This document shows positions 50,096 to 59,173 of a stretch of 59,173 bases of DNA, one piece after another. Position 1 is the first letter of the stretch. The number at the start of each line of letters is the position of its first letter. The notes under the pieces were generated by a model. It had not been told where the DNA came from. It worked only from the letters and a program-made list of their open reading frames with translations, and made no database searches. The stretch is from Prevotella sp. (GTDB lineage: Bacteria > Bacteroidota > Bacteroidia > Bacteroidales > Bacteroidaceae), in assembly GCA_022788105.1 (NCBI GenBank), contig JALEVZ010000030.1, positions 1-59,173 of the forward strand, written 5' to 3'. The position numbers and the translations under genes are program-made.

Positions 50096-50824
50096 ATGGA
50101 AGAAATAAAGAAGAAGGGTCTGAACACCAGTTCAAACTCCTACACAATCATATATTCTGTCGTTATAGTCGTTATCGTTGCGTTCCTGCTTGCCTTCGTG
50201 TCTTCTACACTCAAGCCGCAGCAGGACGAGAACGTGGCTCTCGACAAGAAGAAACAGATACTCGCAGCACTCAACATCCGCGACATCGACGGTGCCGAGG
50301 CTACAGATAAATATAATAAGGTGATAACAGCCGACGCCATTATCGACCGCAACGGCACAACCGTAGTCAAGGGCGAGCAGGGCGGCACAAAGGCTGGCTT
50401 CCTCTGCAACAGCGCTTCTACAAAGGAGGGCAAGCTCGCTCTCTACATCTGCAATGTCGACGGCGAGACCAAATACGTCATCCCCGTTTACGGCATGGGA
50501 CTCTGGGGCGGCATCAATGGCTACATCGCCGTAAATGCCGACAAGCAGACGGTCTATGGCGCCTACTTCAACCACGAGGGTGAGACCGCAGGTCTTGGCG
50601 CCGAAATCAAAGACTCGCGCGCTTGGCAAGACCAGTTTAAGGGCAAGCACATCTTTGCCGATGGCAAGGACGGTGTGGCTCTCTCTGTAGTGAAGAAAAA
50701 CGAGGTGACTGACCCGTCAACACAGTGCGACGCCGTGACAGGTGCCACACTTACCTGTAACGGTGTGAGCGAAATGCTCCACACATGCCTCGCAGAGTAC
50801 ACAAAATTCTTAACATCTAAATAA
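50096..50824 (+). CDS. nqrC: Na+-translocating NADH:quinone reductase subunit C
   Basis: A 242-residue subunit with one N-terminal membrane helix (IIYSVVIVVIVAFLLAFVSS) and an extracytoplasmic flavin domain. The FMN attachment motif is AVTGATLTCNGVSEML (about residue 220). GMGLWGGINGYIAVN and GETAGLGAEIKD are conserved. It lies 12 nt behind nqrB. Compared with the homologous RnfG in this window it has no repeat tail. Confidence 0.97.
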   Translation: MEEIKKKGLNTSSNSYTIIYSVVIVVIVAFLLAFVSSTLKPQQDENVALDKKKQILAALNIRDIDGAEATDKYNKVITADAIIDRNGTTVVKGEQGGTKAGFLCNSASTKEGKLALYICNVDGETKYVIPVYGMGLWGGINGYIAVNADKQTVYGAYFNHEGETAGLGAEIKDSRAWQDQFKGKHIFADGKDGVALSVVKKNEVTDPSTQCDAVTGATLTCNGVSEMLHTCLAEYTKFLTSK

Positions 50825-50840
50825 GGAGGAGTATAAGATT

Positions 50841-51464
50841 ATGAGTTTGTTTTCAAAAGAGAATAAGGCTGCATTCACCAATCCTCTGAACCTCGACAAC
50901 CCCATCCTCGTACAGGTGCTCGGCATCTGCTCGGCGCTTGCTGTGACATCACAGCTCAAGCCCGCCATCGTGATGGGTCTTGCCGTGACGGTGATTACAG
51001 CATTCGCAAACGTGATTATCTCAATCATCCGCAACACCATACCTAACCGCATCCGCATCATCGTGCAGCTGGTGGTAGTTGCAGCTCTCGTGACCATCGT
51101 GAGCCAGATTCTGAAGGCTTTCGTCTACGACGTGAGCGTAGAGCTTTCGGTTTACGTAGGACTTATCATCACCAACTGTATTCTCATGGGACGTCTTGAG
51201 GCCTTCGCCATGCAGAACAAGCCCTGGCCTTCGTTCCTCGACGGTGTGGGCAACGGTCTTGGCTATGCCTACATACTCGTTGTTGTCGGCGGTCTGCGCG
51301 AACTTTTCGGTCGCGGCTCACTGCTCGGCTACCAGCTCATACCGCAGGGCGTCTACGATGCTGGTTACATCAACAACGGCATGATGACAATGCCTGCTAT
51401 GGCGCTCATCCTCCTCGGATGCGTTATCTGGATTCACAGAGCTTACTTTTACAAAGAAAAATAA
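50841..51464 (+). CDS. nqrD: Na+-translocating NADH:quinone reductase subunit D
   Basis: A 207-residue membrane subunit with about six hydrophobic segments, homologous to RnfE. The conserved N-terminal NPLNLDNPILVQVLGICSALA carries the membrane cysteine that shares an iron centre with NqrE. LFGRGSLLGYQLIP near the end is typical of NqrD. It is preceded by an AAGGAGGAG ribosome-binding site. Confidence 0.96.
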   Translation: MSLFSKENKAAFTNPLNLDNPILVQVLGICSALAVTSQLKPAIVMGLAVTVITAFANVIISIIRNTIPNRIRIIVQLVVVAALVTIVSQILKAFVYDVSVELSVYVGLIITNCILMGRLEAFAMQNKPWPSFLDGVGNGLGYAYILVVVGGLRELFGRGSLLGYQLIPQGVYDAGYINNGMMTMPAMALILLGCVIWIHRAYFYKEK

Positions 51465-51477
51465 ACAGAAGTAAACA

Positions 51478-52104
51478 ATGGAACATTTAATAAGCCTTTT
51501 CTTCCGGTCCATCTTTGTGGACAACATGATATTCGCCTTCTTCCTCGGCATGTGCTCGTTCCTTGCCGTGTCAAAGAACGTGAAGACATCATTGGGACTG
51601 GGTCTTGCCGTAACATTCGTGTTGCTCGTCACCGTGCCTGTCGACTACCTGTTGCAGACTAAGGTGCTGGGTCCCGACTGTCTTGTTGAGGGCGTAGACC
51701 TTTCATATCTGAGCTTCATCCTCTTCATTGCCGTCATTGCTGGCATCGTGCAGCTGGTGGAGATGATTGTAGAGAAATACTCACCGTCGCTCTATGCGGC
51801 TCTGGGCATCTTCCTCCCCCTCATCGCCGTAAACTGCGCCATCATGGGTGCTTCGCTCTTCATGCAGCAGCGCATCAACCTCGACCCCTCCAACTCGCAG
51901 TACATCGGCAGCGTGGTAGACGCTATCGTTTACGCTCTTGGTAGCGGCATCGGTTGGACACTTGCCATCGTGGCAATGGGCGCCATCCGTGAGAAGATGC
52001 AGTACAGCGACGTGCCAAAGCCCCTGCAGGGTCTCGGCATCACCTTCATCACCGTAGGACTCATGGCTATGGCCATGATGTGCTTCTCTGGTCTTAAAAT
52101 ATAA
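51478..52104 (+). CDS. nqrE: Na+-translocating NADH:quinone reductase subunit E
   Basis: A 208-residue membrane subunit homologous to RnfA, starting [30 protein letters not shown] with the conserved cysteine. About six membrane segments and the block [20 protein letters not shown] are present. Together with NqrD it forms the inverted pair in the membrane core. It is 13 nt behind nqrD. Confidence 0.96.
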   Translation: MEHLISLFFRSIFVDNMIFAFFLGMCSFLAVSKNVKTSLGLGLAVTFVLLVTVPVDYLLQTKVLGPDCLVEGVDLSYLSFILFIAVIAGIVQLVEMIVEKYSPSLYAALGIFLPLIAVNCAIMGASLFMQQRINLDPSNSQYIGSVVDAIVYALGSGIGWTLAIVAMGAIREKMQYSDVPKPLQGLGITFITVGLMAMAMMCFSGLKI

Positions 52105-52122
52105 TAAGGAGGACTCAACGTT

Positions 52123-53394
52123 ATGAACACATCATTTATAATTGCAAGTATTGGAGTTTTCCTTGTTGTAATACTCCTCTTGGTTGTCATCCTGCTCGTC
52201 GCTAAGAAGTTCCTCAGCCCGAGCGGCAACGTCAACATCGAAATCAATGGCGACAAGACCCTCAACGTGCCGCAAGGCTCATCGCTGATGACCACGCTCA
52301 ACGAGAATGGCATCTTCCTGCCTTCTGCCTGTGGTGGTAAGGCAAGCTGCGGCCAGTGCAAGGTGCAGGTGCTTGAGGGCGGTGGTGAGATTCTCGACTC
52401 AGAGAAGCCCCACTTCACACGCAAGCAGATAAAGGACAACTGGCGCCTCGGATGTCAGTGTAAAGTGAAGTCGGACATGAAGATTAAGGTGCCCGACTCA
52501 GTGATGGGTGTAAAAGAATGGGAGTGCGAGGTCATCTCCAACAAAAACGTATCGTCGTTCATCAAAGAGTTTAAGGTGGCTCTGCCCCCGGGAGAGCACA
52601 TGGACTTCATTCCTGGTTCTTACGCACAGATTAAGATTCCGGCATACGACTGCATCGACTACGACAAAGACTTTGACAAGTCACTCATCGGTGAAGAGTA
52701 TCTTGGCACATGGGAAAAGTTCAACATCTTCTCACTCAAGGCCCACAACCCCGAGCCTACAGTGCGTGCCTACTCTATGGCCAACTACCCCGACGAGGGC
52801 GACATCATCACCCTCACCGTGCGTATTGCCACAACACCGTTCCTGCCGCGTCCGCAGGTCGGCTTCCAGAACGTGCCGACAGGTATTGCCTCTTCATACA
52901 TCTTCTCACTGAAGCCCGGCGACAAGGTTATGATGTCAGGTCCTTACGGCGACTTCCATCCTAACTTCACCTCTGGCAAGGAGATGATTTGGATTGGTGG
53001 TGGCGCAGGTATGGCTCCGCTCCGCGCGCAGATCATGCACATGACCAAGACCCTCCACACACGCGACCGCGAGCTCCACTTCTTCTACGGAGCACGTGCT
53101 CTCGGCGAGGCGTTCTTCCTTGAGGACTTCTGGAAACTGGAGAAGGAATATCCCAACTTCCACTTCCACCTCTCGCTCGACCGCAAAGACCCCGTTGCCG
53201 ACGCACAGGGCGTGAAGTACTACGAGGGCTTTGCCGTAAACTGCATCCGCGACACCTACTTGAAGGATCACGAAGCTCCCGAGGATTGCGAGTACTACCT
53301 CTGCGGACCTCCAATGCTTATCAAGACCGTCACAGACTATCTCGATTCGCTCGGAGTAGATCCTGAGAGCATAATGTACGATAACTTCGGTTAA
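52123..53394 (+). CDS. nqrF: Na+-translocating NADH:quinone reductase subunit F
   Basis: The NADH-oxidising subunit of 423 residues. One N-terminal membrane helix is followed by a [2Fe-2S] ferredoxin domain (LPSACGGKASCGQCKVQV with later GCQCKV). An FAD domain (RAYSMANYPDEGD) and an NADH-binding domain (MIWIGGGAGMAPLRAQI, YYLCGPPMLIKTV) complete it. It is preceded by a TAAGGAGGA ribosome-binding site and is the last gene before a strong terminator. Confidence 0.97.
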   Translation: MNTSFIIASIGVFLVVILLLVVILLVAKKFLSPSGNVNIEINGDKTLNVPQGSSLMTTLNENGIFLPSACGGKASCGQCKVQVLEGGGEILDSEKPHFTRKQIKDNWRLGCQCKVKSDMKIKVPDSVMGVKEWECEVISNKNVSSFIKEFKVALPPGEHMDFIPGSYAQIKIPAYDCIDYDKDFDKSLIGEEYLGTWEKFNIFSLKAHNPEPTVRAYSMANYPDEGDIITLTVRIATTPFLPRPQVGFQNVPTGIASSYIFSLKPGDKVMMSGPYGDFHPNFTSGKEMIWIGGGAGMAPLRAQIMHMTKTLHTRDRELHFFYGARALGEAFFLEDFWKLEKEYPNFHFHLSLDRKDPVADAQGVKYYEGFAVNCIRDTYLKDHEAPEDCEYYLCGPPMLIKTVTDYLDSLGVDPESIMYDNFG

Positions 53395-53425
53395 TGACAA
53401 ACCATACAAACCGACAATAAATAGA

Positions 53426-53461
53426 AACGAAGCCGCTGAACGACAGTGGCTTCGTTTTTTT
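53426..53461 (+). terminator. Terminator after the nqr operon
   Basis: AACGAAGCC pairs with GGCTTCGTT, followed by TTTTT, 32 nt past the nqrF stop. Confidence 0.9.
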
Positions 53462-53561
53462 ATTCCCCTTACGCACCCGTCGGCAGCAGCTTGCTGCCCA
53501 TTGGCCCAGACTTATCTATCCATTCCGTTATAACGGTTGACACACAAATGCTGCTTTTTCT

Positions 53562-53724
53562 GACACTTTGCTACATTTTCTTCAATTTTGCTGACGCCAA
53601 TTCTTAACACGTGTTAAAAGCCCGTAGCTTTTCCCATTAGGCCCATTTGACGTCCTCATTAGGCCCATTTGACATTGCCACTACAGCCCTTTGACAAGCC
53701 CGAAAGGTAACTATCATTTTGTCA
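53562..53724 (+). repeat. 163-nt interspersed repeat, copy 4
   Basis: Runs from GACACTTTGCT through the perfect palindrome TTAACACGTGTTAA to CATTTTGTCA on the plus strand. It carries two intact modules CATTAGGCCCATTTGAC and a third diverged one. It lies about 100 nt past the nqr terminator and 170 nt before the rho promoter. Confidence 0.92.
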
Positions 53725-53895
53725 CCAGAGCCTGTTGCTATTCTACTACCCACCTTACCCCATTGCGAACAGTCTTTAAAGCGACAAAAACAACGCCACT
53801 CCGCACTTCAGAAACCACACGCCACGGTGTATGTTAAAAAGCATTAATTACAAACATTATACCACCGTCGAAAATTCATTTTCATTTTTTTTTGT

Positions 53896-53903
53896 TACCT
53901 TTG
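53896..53903 (+). promoter_or_regulatory. -7 box of the rho promoter
   Basis: TACCTTTG matches the consensus and lies 72 nt before the rho start. The -33 region is only T-rich. Confidence 0.55.
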
Positions 53904-53975
53904 CATCATCATAATATTTGAGTGTTTCATTTTTAGAAACGCCATTCAATCCATATACATTCATTACATCCATAT

Positions 53976-56000
53976 ATGTATAACAAAGAAGATTTGTCAT
54001 CAAAAGGAATATCCGAATTGTTGGATATAGCCAAAGAATTTGGCGCCGAGGTCGAAATCAATGACAAGATGGGCAAAGAAGACATTATCTATGCCATTCT
54101 TGACAAACAGGCCGAGGGCGACACTCTGCTTGGCACCAAACGACGCAGAACAAGAATCGTAAAAAAAGATACAGACCGAGTTTACACTGTCAACGGCAAA
54201 GACGGTGAAAACTTTGACATCAAAAAGAACAAAGCTGCCGAGAGCGACGAGCCTGCACCCGACAGTGCAGACAATGCCAATGCTGAAACACCTCAGGAGG
54301 AGATGACTCCCGAGATGATTCTCGCATCCATGCCCAAGCACAGAGGTCGCAAGTCAAAGAGAGAACTTGAGCTTATGGCTGCGGCAGAAGAGGCACGTAG
54401 AGCCGCAGAAGAGCAGGCAGCAAACGCCAACAATACAGACATGCAGCCCGAAGAGGGCGACGAGCCGATGCCTGAAGCCGATGCTCCCGAGCAGAACTGG
54501 GACGAATATAGCAACAACGGCGACTACTACGACCGCGAAGACGCACAAGACGACTTTGTGCCCGAGGAGAAATACAACGCCGCTGACACTAACTTCAACG
54601 ACGAAGAGAAATCTGGTCTGCTCGCACAGTTGCAGGAAAAGATAAATGCACACAACGAGAACAACGAGCAGCACAATAAAGATTTGGAGAACGGCATTTG
54701 GGTCGGCGACCCTGGCGACGGCACAGACTTCATACCAGTAGTCGACCTTCCCATCGAAGACCACGGCGCTGTGCCCAACTACGACATGTTCGACAACCCC
54801 ACACAGCCCATGAACCAGCAGATGCCGCAGGCCTACGCCATGCAGCCACAGGCAAGCATGGAGGAAGACATGTTCGACTTCTCCGACCTCATCACAGCCA
54901 ACGGTGTGCTTGAAATCATGCCCGACGGCTACGGATTCCTCCGCTCAAGCGACTACAACTACCTGTCGTCTCCCGACGATGTGTACGTTTCGGTTCAGCA
55001 GATCAAGCGCTACGGCCTCAAGACTGGCGACGTGGTGCTTTGCCACGTGCGTCCGCCCCACGACGGAGAGAAGTATTTCCCGCTCACAAACATCGACAAG
55101 ATAAACGGCAGAAACCCCGCAGAGGTTAGAGACCGCATCGCCTTTGAGCACCTTACACCGCTGTTCCCCGACGAGAAGTTCACGCTGTGTGGCGACAGAA
55201 AGACCAACAACCTGTCGACGAGAGTGGTAGACCTGTTCTCCCCCATCGGCAAAGGTCAGCGCGCACTCATCGTGGCACAGCCCAAGACGGGTAAGACCAT
55301 ACTGATGAAAGACATCGCCAACGCCATCGCTGCCAACCATCCGGAAGCATATCTTATGATGCTGCTCATCGACGAGCGACCCGAGGAGGTGACCGACATG
55401 GCACGCACCGTCAACGCGGAGGTCATCGCCTCTACCTTTGACGAGCCAGCAGAGCGCCACGTCAAGATTGCAGGCATCGTGCTCGAGAAAGCTAAGCGCA
55501 TGGTAGAGTGCGGCCACGATGTAGTGATATTCCTCGACTCCATCACCCGTCTCGCACGCGCCTACAACACCGTGTCGCCCGCTTCAGGCAAGGTGCTGAC
55601 AGGTGGTGTCGACGCCAACGCCCTACAGAAGCCGAAACGCTTCTTCGGTGCAGCGCGCAACATAGAGGGTGGCGGTTCGCTGACCATCATTGCCACAGCA
55701 CTTATCGACACCGGATCTAAGATGGACGAGGTGATTTTCGAGGAGTTCAAGGGTACCGGCAACATGGAGTTGCAGCTCGACCGCTCACTGAGCAACAAGC
55801 GCATATTCCCGGCTGTCAACCTCGTAGCGTCAAGCACACGTCGCGACGATCTCCTGCAGGACAAGACCACACTCGACCGAATGTGGATTCTCCGCAAATA
55901 CATTTCCGATATGAACCCCATAGAGGCAATGAACTTTATACACGACCGCATGGTACACACACAAGACAACGAAGAGTTTCTGCTCTCCATGAACTCATAG
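53976..56000 (+). CDS. rho: Transcription termination factor Rho with long disordered insertion
   Basis: Hexameric RNA helicase that ends transcription. A Rho N-terminal helical domain (residues about 5-45, [15 protein letters not shown]) is followed by an insertion of about 230 residues rich in Glu, Asp, Asn and Gln. Then come the cold-shock-like RNA-binding domain ([17 protein letters not shown], from about 308) and the ATPase core with Walker A AQPKTGKT (about 435) and [13 protein letters not shown]. At 674 residues it is about 250 longer than E. coli Rho. Long disordered insertions are known in Bacteroidota Rho, and in Bacteroides thetaiotaomicron one supports phase separation. A hairpin terminator follows. 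Confidence 0.97.
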   Translation: MYNKEDLSSKGISELLDIAKEFGAEVEINDKMGKEDIIYAILDKQAEGDTLLGTKRRRTRIVKKDTDRVYTVNGKDGENFDIKKNKAAESDEPAPDSADNANAETPQEEMTPEMILASMPKHRGRKSKRELELMAAAEEARRAAEEQAANANNTDMQPEEGDEPMPEADAPEQNWDEYSNNGDYYDREDAQDDFVPEEKYNAADTNFNDEEKSGLLAQLQEKINAHNENNEQHNKDLENGIWVGDPGDGTDFIPVVDLPIEDHGAVPNYDMFDNPTQPMNQQMPQAYAMQPQASMEEDMFDFSDLITANGVLEIMPDGYGFLRSSDYNYLSSPDDVYVSVQQIKRYGLKTGDVVLCHVRPPHDGEKYFPLTNIDKINGRNPAEVRDRIAFEHLTPLFPDEKFTLCGDRKTNNLSTRVVDLFSPIGKGQRALIVAQPKTGKTILMKDIANAIAANHPEAYLMMLLIDERPEEVTDMARTVNAEVIASTFDEPAERHVKIAGIVLEKAKRMVECGHDVVIFLDSITRLARAYNTVSPASGKVLTGGVDANALQKPKRFFGAARNIEGGGSLTIIATALIDTGSKMDEVIFEEFKGTGNMELQLDRSLSNKRIFPAVNLVASSTRRDDLLQDKTTLDRMWILRKYISDMNPIEAMNFIHDRMVHTQDNEEFLLSMNS

Positions 56001-56024
56001 TTCATGGCACGTACCCGGTAACAC

Positions 56025-56096
56025 AAAAGGCGGGTTCTATAAATACGCTCACACAAGCTGTTGAGTACTATTTATAGAACGCGCCTTTTTAACTTA
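56025..56096 (+). terminator. Terminator after rho
   Basis: AAAAGGCG and GCGCCTTTT flank a long stem of GTTCTATAAATA with TATTTATAGAAC, followed by T-rich sequence. It separates rho from uvrA. Confidence 0.85.
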
Positions 56097-56120
56097 AACA
56101 CACATAATTCTGACACGGCG

Positions 56121-58922
56121 ATGGACGACTATATAGAGATAAAAGGCGCAAGAGTAAACAATCTGAAGAACGTTAGCCTGAAGATTCCCCGCAACAAACT
56201 GGTGGTGATAGCAGGAGTGTCTGGCTCCGGAAAATCATCACTCGCTTTCGACACACTGTACGCAGAAGGACAACGCAGATATGTTGAGTCACTGTCTTCA
56301 TACGCGAGACAGTTTCTCGGGCGACTCAGCAAGCCCGAATGTGACTTCATAAAAGGCCTGCCGCCAGCCATCGCCATAGAGCAGAAGGTGAACTCGCGCA
56401 ACCCGCGAAGCACCGTCGGCACGTCTACAGAGATATACGAATATCTACGTCTGCTGTATGCACGAATCGGCAAGACCTATTCGCCCGTAAGCGGTGAGGA
56501 AGTAAAGATAAACTCGACAGAAGACATACTCGCACAGGTGCGCAGCTACTCTGACGGCACAAAGTTCGTCATACTCGCGCCGCTCCATGTGGTCGACGGG
56601 CGCACCATACAGCAACAGATTAAGGCATACCTGCTGCAGGGCTATTCAAGACTATGGGTTAACGGCGAGTTTCTGCGCATCGACGACCTGATGGAAGACG
56701 AGCAGAAGATGGAAGGACTACAGATAAGCGACACCTATCTGCTGATAGACCGCATGTCTGTGTCACATGAGAAAGACAGCGAGTCACGACTCATCGACTC
56801 CGCGGAAACCGCCTTCTACGAGGGCAACGGCGCGTGCCGCCTTGTGTTCCTACCGTCCAACATAATATACGACTACTCCACACGCTTCGAGTCAGACGGC
56901 ATAGTGTTTGAACAGCCCAACGACAACATGTTTTCGTTCAACTCTCCGCTCGGCGCATGCCCCGTATGTGAGGGCTTCGGCAAGGTAATGGGCATCGACG
57001 AGAAGCTCGTGGTGCCCAACACGTCGCTCAGTGTCTACGACGGATGTGTGCAGTGCTGGCACGGAGAGAAGATGGGCATGTGGAAGAAGGAGTTCTGCAA
57101 GAGAGCCGCTGCCGACAAATTCCCCATCTTCGAGCCTTATTACAACCTCACACGCAAACAGAAGGACATGCTGTGGCACGGGCTGCCCTCTGACAAGGAG
57201 AAGGTGTGCATCGACTCCTTCTTCAAGATGGTGAGCGAAAACCAATACAAGATACAATACCGCGTCATGCTCAGCCGCTACCGTGGCAAGACCACGTGTC
57301 CGAGCTGTCATGGCACACGCCTGAAGAAGGAGGCGACATGGGTGAAGATTGGTGGCAAGAGCATCTGCGACCTGGTAGAGATGTCCATACTGAACCTACA
57401 GCAATGGTTCAAAGCGCTGAAACTCGACGACAACGAACAGGCTATAGCCAAACGTCTGCTCACAGAAATCAACAACCGTCTACAGTTCCTGGTAGACGTG
57501 GGACTGGACTACCTCACCCTCAACCGCCAGTCCAACACGCTGAGTGGCGGTGAGAGCCAGCGCATAAACCTCACCACGTCGCTCGGCAGTTCGCTCGTAG
57601 GCTCGCTCTATGTGCTCGACGAGCCGAGCATCGGTCTGCACAGCAGAGACACCGACAAGCTGATAAAGGTGCTGAAAGAGCTGCGCGACATTGGCAACAC
57701 CGTGGTGGTGGTAGAACACGACGAAGACATATTGCGCGCCGCAGACTACATCATCGACGTCGGCCCCGACGCCGGACATCTCGGCGGAGAGATTGTGTAT
57801 GAAGGCACCATACAGCAAATCTATAATGAGACAGAGTCGAAGAGCCACACCGTGAACTACCTCAACGGCCACGAAGCCATCTCCTGTTCCACAAGCCGCA
57901 GGGCGTGGAACCAGGCTATAGAGATAAAAGGAGCGAGAATGAACAATCTCAAGGGTCTGGACGTGAAGTTTCCGCTGAACGTGATGACGGTCGTTACAGG
58001 TGTCAGCGGCTCTGGAAAGTCGTCGCTTGTAAAAGGCATTCTCTACCCCGCCCTGAAGCGTCATCTCAACGAAGTGGCAGAAATACCCGGCGAATACTCA
58101 TCGCTTGAAGGCGACTGGCAAAGCATAAGCCACGTAGAGATGGTAGACCAGAACCCGATAGGTAAGAGTTCGCGCTCCAATCCAGCAACATACGTCAAGG
58201 CATACGACGCCATACGCCAACTCTATGCCGACCAACCGCTGTCAAAACAGTTAGGACTCACGCCACAACACTTCTCGTTCAATGCCGATGGTGGACGATG
58301 TGAGGAGTGCAAGGGGGCTGGATTCATAACCGTGGAAATGCAGTTCATGGCAGACCTGGTCTTGGAGTGCGACTCATGTCACGGCAAACGCTTCAAGAAA
58401 GACATACTCGAAGTCATGTTTCATGGCAAAAACATCTACGATGTGCTTAACATGACCGTCTCCGAAGCTATCGACTTCTTTGGCGAATACAAGCAGAAGA
58501 CAATAGTCGAGCGCCTGCGTCCGCTCGAAGATGTAGGCTTAGGATATGTAAAACTCGGTCAGAACTCATCAACACTGTCGGGTGGTGAAAACCAACGTGT
58601 GAAGTTAGCATACTTCATCGGACAAGAGAAGCAGCTGCCCACGCTGTTCATCTTCGACGAACCGACGACGGGTCTGCACTTCCACGATATACAGCGTCTG
58701 CTCAATTCATTCAACGCACTCATACGCAGAGGACACACTATAATAATAATTGAGCACAATCTCGACATCGCAAAAAATGCCGATTATATAATTGACCTCG
58801 GACCTGAAGGCGGCAACAAAGGCGGCTACGTCGTATGCTGCGGCACACCGGAAGAGATATGCAATTGTGAAGAAAGCTACACAGCAAAATATCTGAAAGA
58901 GAAACTGGAGGAAAAACAGTAG
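56121..58922 (+). CDS. uvrA: Excinuclease ABC subunit A
   Basis: DNA damage recognition ATPase of nucleotide excision repair. The 933 residues contain two ABC modules: Walker A motifs [12 protein letters not shown] (about 35) and [13 protein letters not shown] (about 632), and signatures LSGGESQR and LSGGENQR. Cysteine pairs of the zinc modules are [16 protein letters not shown] and [16 protein letters not shown]. The start at 56121 ([14 protein letters not shown]) was chosen over 56061, which lies inside the rho terminator. Bacteroidota often carry two UvrA paralogues; I cannot tell which this is. Confidence 0.95.
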   Translation: MDDYIEIKGARVNNLKNVSLKIPRNKLVVIAGVSGSGKSSLAFDTLYAEGQRRYVESLSSYARQFLGRLSKPECDFIKGLPPAIAIEQKVNSRNPRSTVGTSTEIYEYLRLLYARIGKTYSPVSGEEVKINSTEDILAQVRSYSDGTKFVILAPLHVVDGRTIQQQIKAYLLQGYSRLWVNGEFLRIDDLMEDEQKMEGLQISDTYLLIDRMSVSHEKDSESRLIDSAETAFYEGNGACRLVFLPSNIIYDYSTRFESDGIVFEQPNDNMFSFNSPLGACPVCEGFGKVMGIDEKLVVPNTSLSVYDGCVQCWHGEKMGMWKKEFCKRAAADKFPIFEPYYNLTRKQKDMLWHGLPSDKEKVCIDSFFKMVSENQYKIQYRVMLSRYRGKTTCPSCHGTRLKKEATWVKIGGKSICDLVEMSILNLQQWFKALKLDDNEQAIAKRLLTEINNRLQFLVDVGLDYLTLNRQSNTLSGGESQRINLTTSLGSSLVGSLYVLDEPSIGLHSRDTDKLIKVLKELRDIGNTVVVVEHDEDILRAADYIIDVGPDAGHLGGEIVYEGTIQQIYNETESKSHTVNYLNGHEAISCSTSRRAWNQAIEIKGARMNNLKGLDVKFPLNVMTVVTGVSGSGKSSLVKGILYPALKRHLNEVAEIPGEYSSLEGDWQSISHVEMVDQNPIGKSSRSNPATYVKAYDAIRQLYADQPLSKQLGLTPQHFSFNADGGRCEECKGAGFITVEMQFMADLVLECDSCHGKRFKKDILEVMFHGKNIYDVLNMTVSEAIDFFGEYKQKTIVERLRPLEDVGLGYVKLGQNSSTLSGGENQRVKLAYFIGQEKQLPTLFIFDEPTTGLHFHDIQRLLNSFNALIRRGHTIIIIEHNLDIAKNADYIIDLGPEGGNKGGYVVCCGTPEEICNCEESYTAKYLKEKLEEKQ

Positions 58923-58964
58923 GAAGAAGAGCCTAAAAGCTATCTTCAGCAAAGGAAACAAGTA

Positions 58965-59007
58965 AGGCAGCATACAGAACAAGAAGAATCTGTATGCTGT
59001 CTTTTTT
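58965..59007 (+). terminator. Terminator after uvrA
   Basis: GCAGCATACAGA pairs with TCTGTATGCTGT, followed by CTTTTTTATTT. The T-run overlaps the stop codon of the convergent partial gene. Confidence 0.85.
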
Positions 59008-59173
59008 ATTTCTTGACCTTTCGGTTTTCGAGAAAGAAGCCCAGCTTATATAGTTTGAACAACAACAGATTCGGCTTTGACCCTGTAAGGTTACGCTTTT
59101 CTTTGTTCTTCATAATTCTATGCCACAATCTGAACAGAGACAAAGGGATATAACGACCAAGAGTAGTCACTTT
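59006..59173 (-). CDS. C-terminal end of an unidentified gene cut by the right window edge
   Basis: The minus strand is open from the edge for 55 codons to a TAA at 59006-59008. The peptide contains LGRYIPLSLFRLWHRIMKNK, GSKPNLLLFKLYKLGFF and a basic end LENRKVKK. The mix of aromatic and basic residues and the position of the stop at a terminator suggest a real coding end. It is compatible with the tail of a glycosyltransferase or other membrane-associated enzyme, but I cannot assign a family from this fragment. Confidence 0.6.
   Translation of the reverse strand, partial: KVTTLGRYIPLSLFRLWHRIMKNKEKRNLTGSKPNLLLFKLYKLGFFLENRKVKK

Larger units (their letters stand above)
53395..53975. other. 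Spacer between nqrF and rho
   Basis: The 581 nt hold the nqr terminator, repeat copy 4 and the rho -7 box. The approximately 170 nt between repeat and promoter show no feature I recognise. Confidence 0.6.

Noticed and set aside
53636..53704. The 22-nt modules of the intergenic repeat as a CRISPR array
   Set aside because: The modules abut without spacers and no cas gene is present.

Overview
The window looks like chromosomal core DNA from a Bacteroidota bacterium close to Prevotella (order Bacteroidales). Several things point there. Promoters carry the Bacteroidota -7 box TAnnTTTG, often with TTTG about 19 nt upstream. The rpmB-rpmG-DUF4295 cluster, a DUF4491 gene, an HU gene followed by a 29-residue COX24/AURKAIP1-like protein and rng, and a Rho with a long acidic insertion are all typical of the group. 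Rnf and Nqr redox pumps occur together, and secreted glycosidases and lipoproteins carry Bacteroidota-style signals. No tRNA, rRNA, CRISPR array, insertion sequence or prophage was recognised.

Layout. 1-1.65 kb: a Y-family polymerase cut by the left edge, plus a YolD-like partner. 1.8-3.6 kb (minus): ribosomal genes and galE. 3.7-9.6 kb (minus): rseC-rnfBCDGEA. 9.8-12.1 kb (plus): HU, the 29-aa protein and rng. 12.4-15.1 kb (minus): a ThiD-like/AraC fusion followed by pdxS-pdxT. 15.3-17.4 kb (minus): a GH13 enzyme fused to an AlaX-like tRNA-editing domain. 17.5-24 kb: fabD (minus), then gamma-carbonic anhydrase, a beta-helix lipoprotein, cytidine deaminase and a biotin-dependent acyl-CoA (de)carboxylase operon (plus). 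24.2-27.8 kb (minus): a GH38 alpha-mannosidase. 28.3-31.1 kb (plus): a regulator remnant and a YgiQ radical-SAM operon. 31.2-36.2 kb (minus): SPOR lipoprotein, ruvX, def, a TPR protein and an ABC-type binding lipoprotein. 36.4-37.4 kb (plus): a YtxH/holin-like envelope operon. 37.6-47.3 kb (minus): DUF4491, rlmH, acyltransferase, rpsA, nudC and a very large TamB-like protein. 47.5-53.4 kb (plus): nqrABCDEF. 54-58.9 kb (plus): rho and uvrA. The right edge cuts an unidentified minus-strand gene.

How the genes fit together. Rnf and Nqr link ferredoxin, NADH and quinone to an ion gradient. The carboxylase operon fits the succinate/propionate branch of the same fermentative lifestyle. pdxST makes pyridoxal phosphate and is transcribed behind a probable regulator built from a vitamin-kinase fold.

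The strongest unexplained signal is a family of four intergenic repeats of exactly 163 nt (12181-12343, 28033-28195, 39641-39803, 53562-53724). They align end to end without one insertion or deletion although their sequences have diverged. Each carries an inverted repeat TTAAC-N4-GTTAA at a fixed position, three 22-nt modules and a possible tiny reading frame. Other notable points are the GH13-AlaX fusion, the ThiD-AraC fusion with a destroyed kinase motif, and a 22-nt tandem repeat in front of a binding-protein gene.
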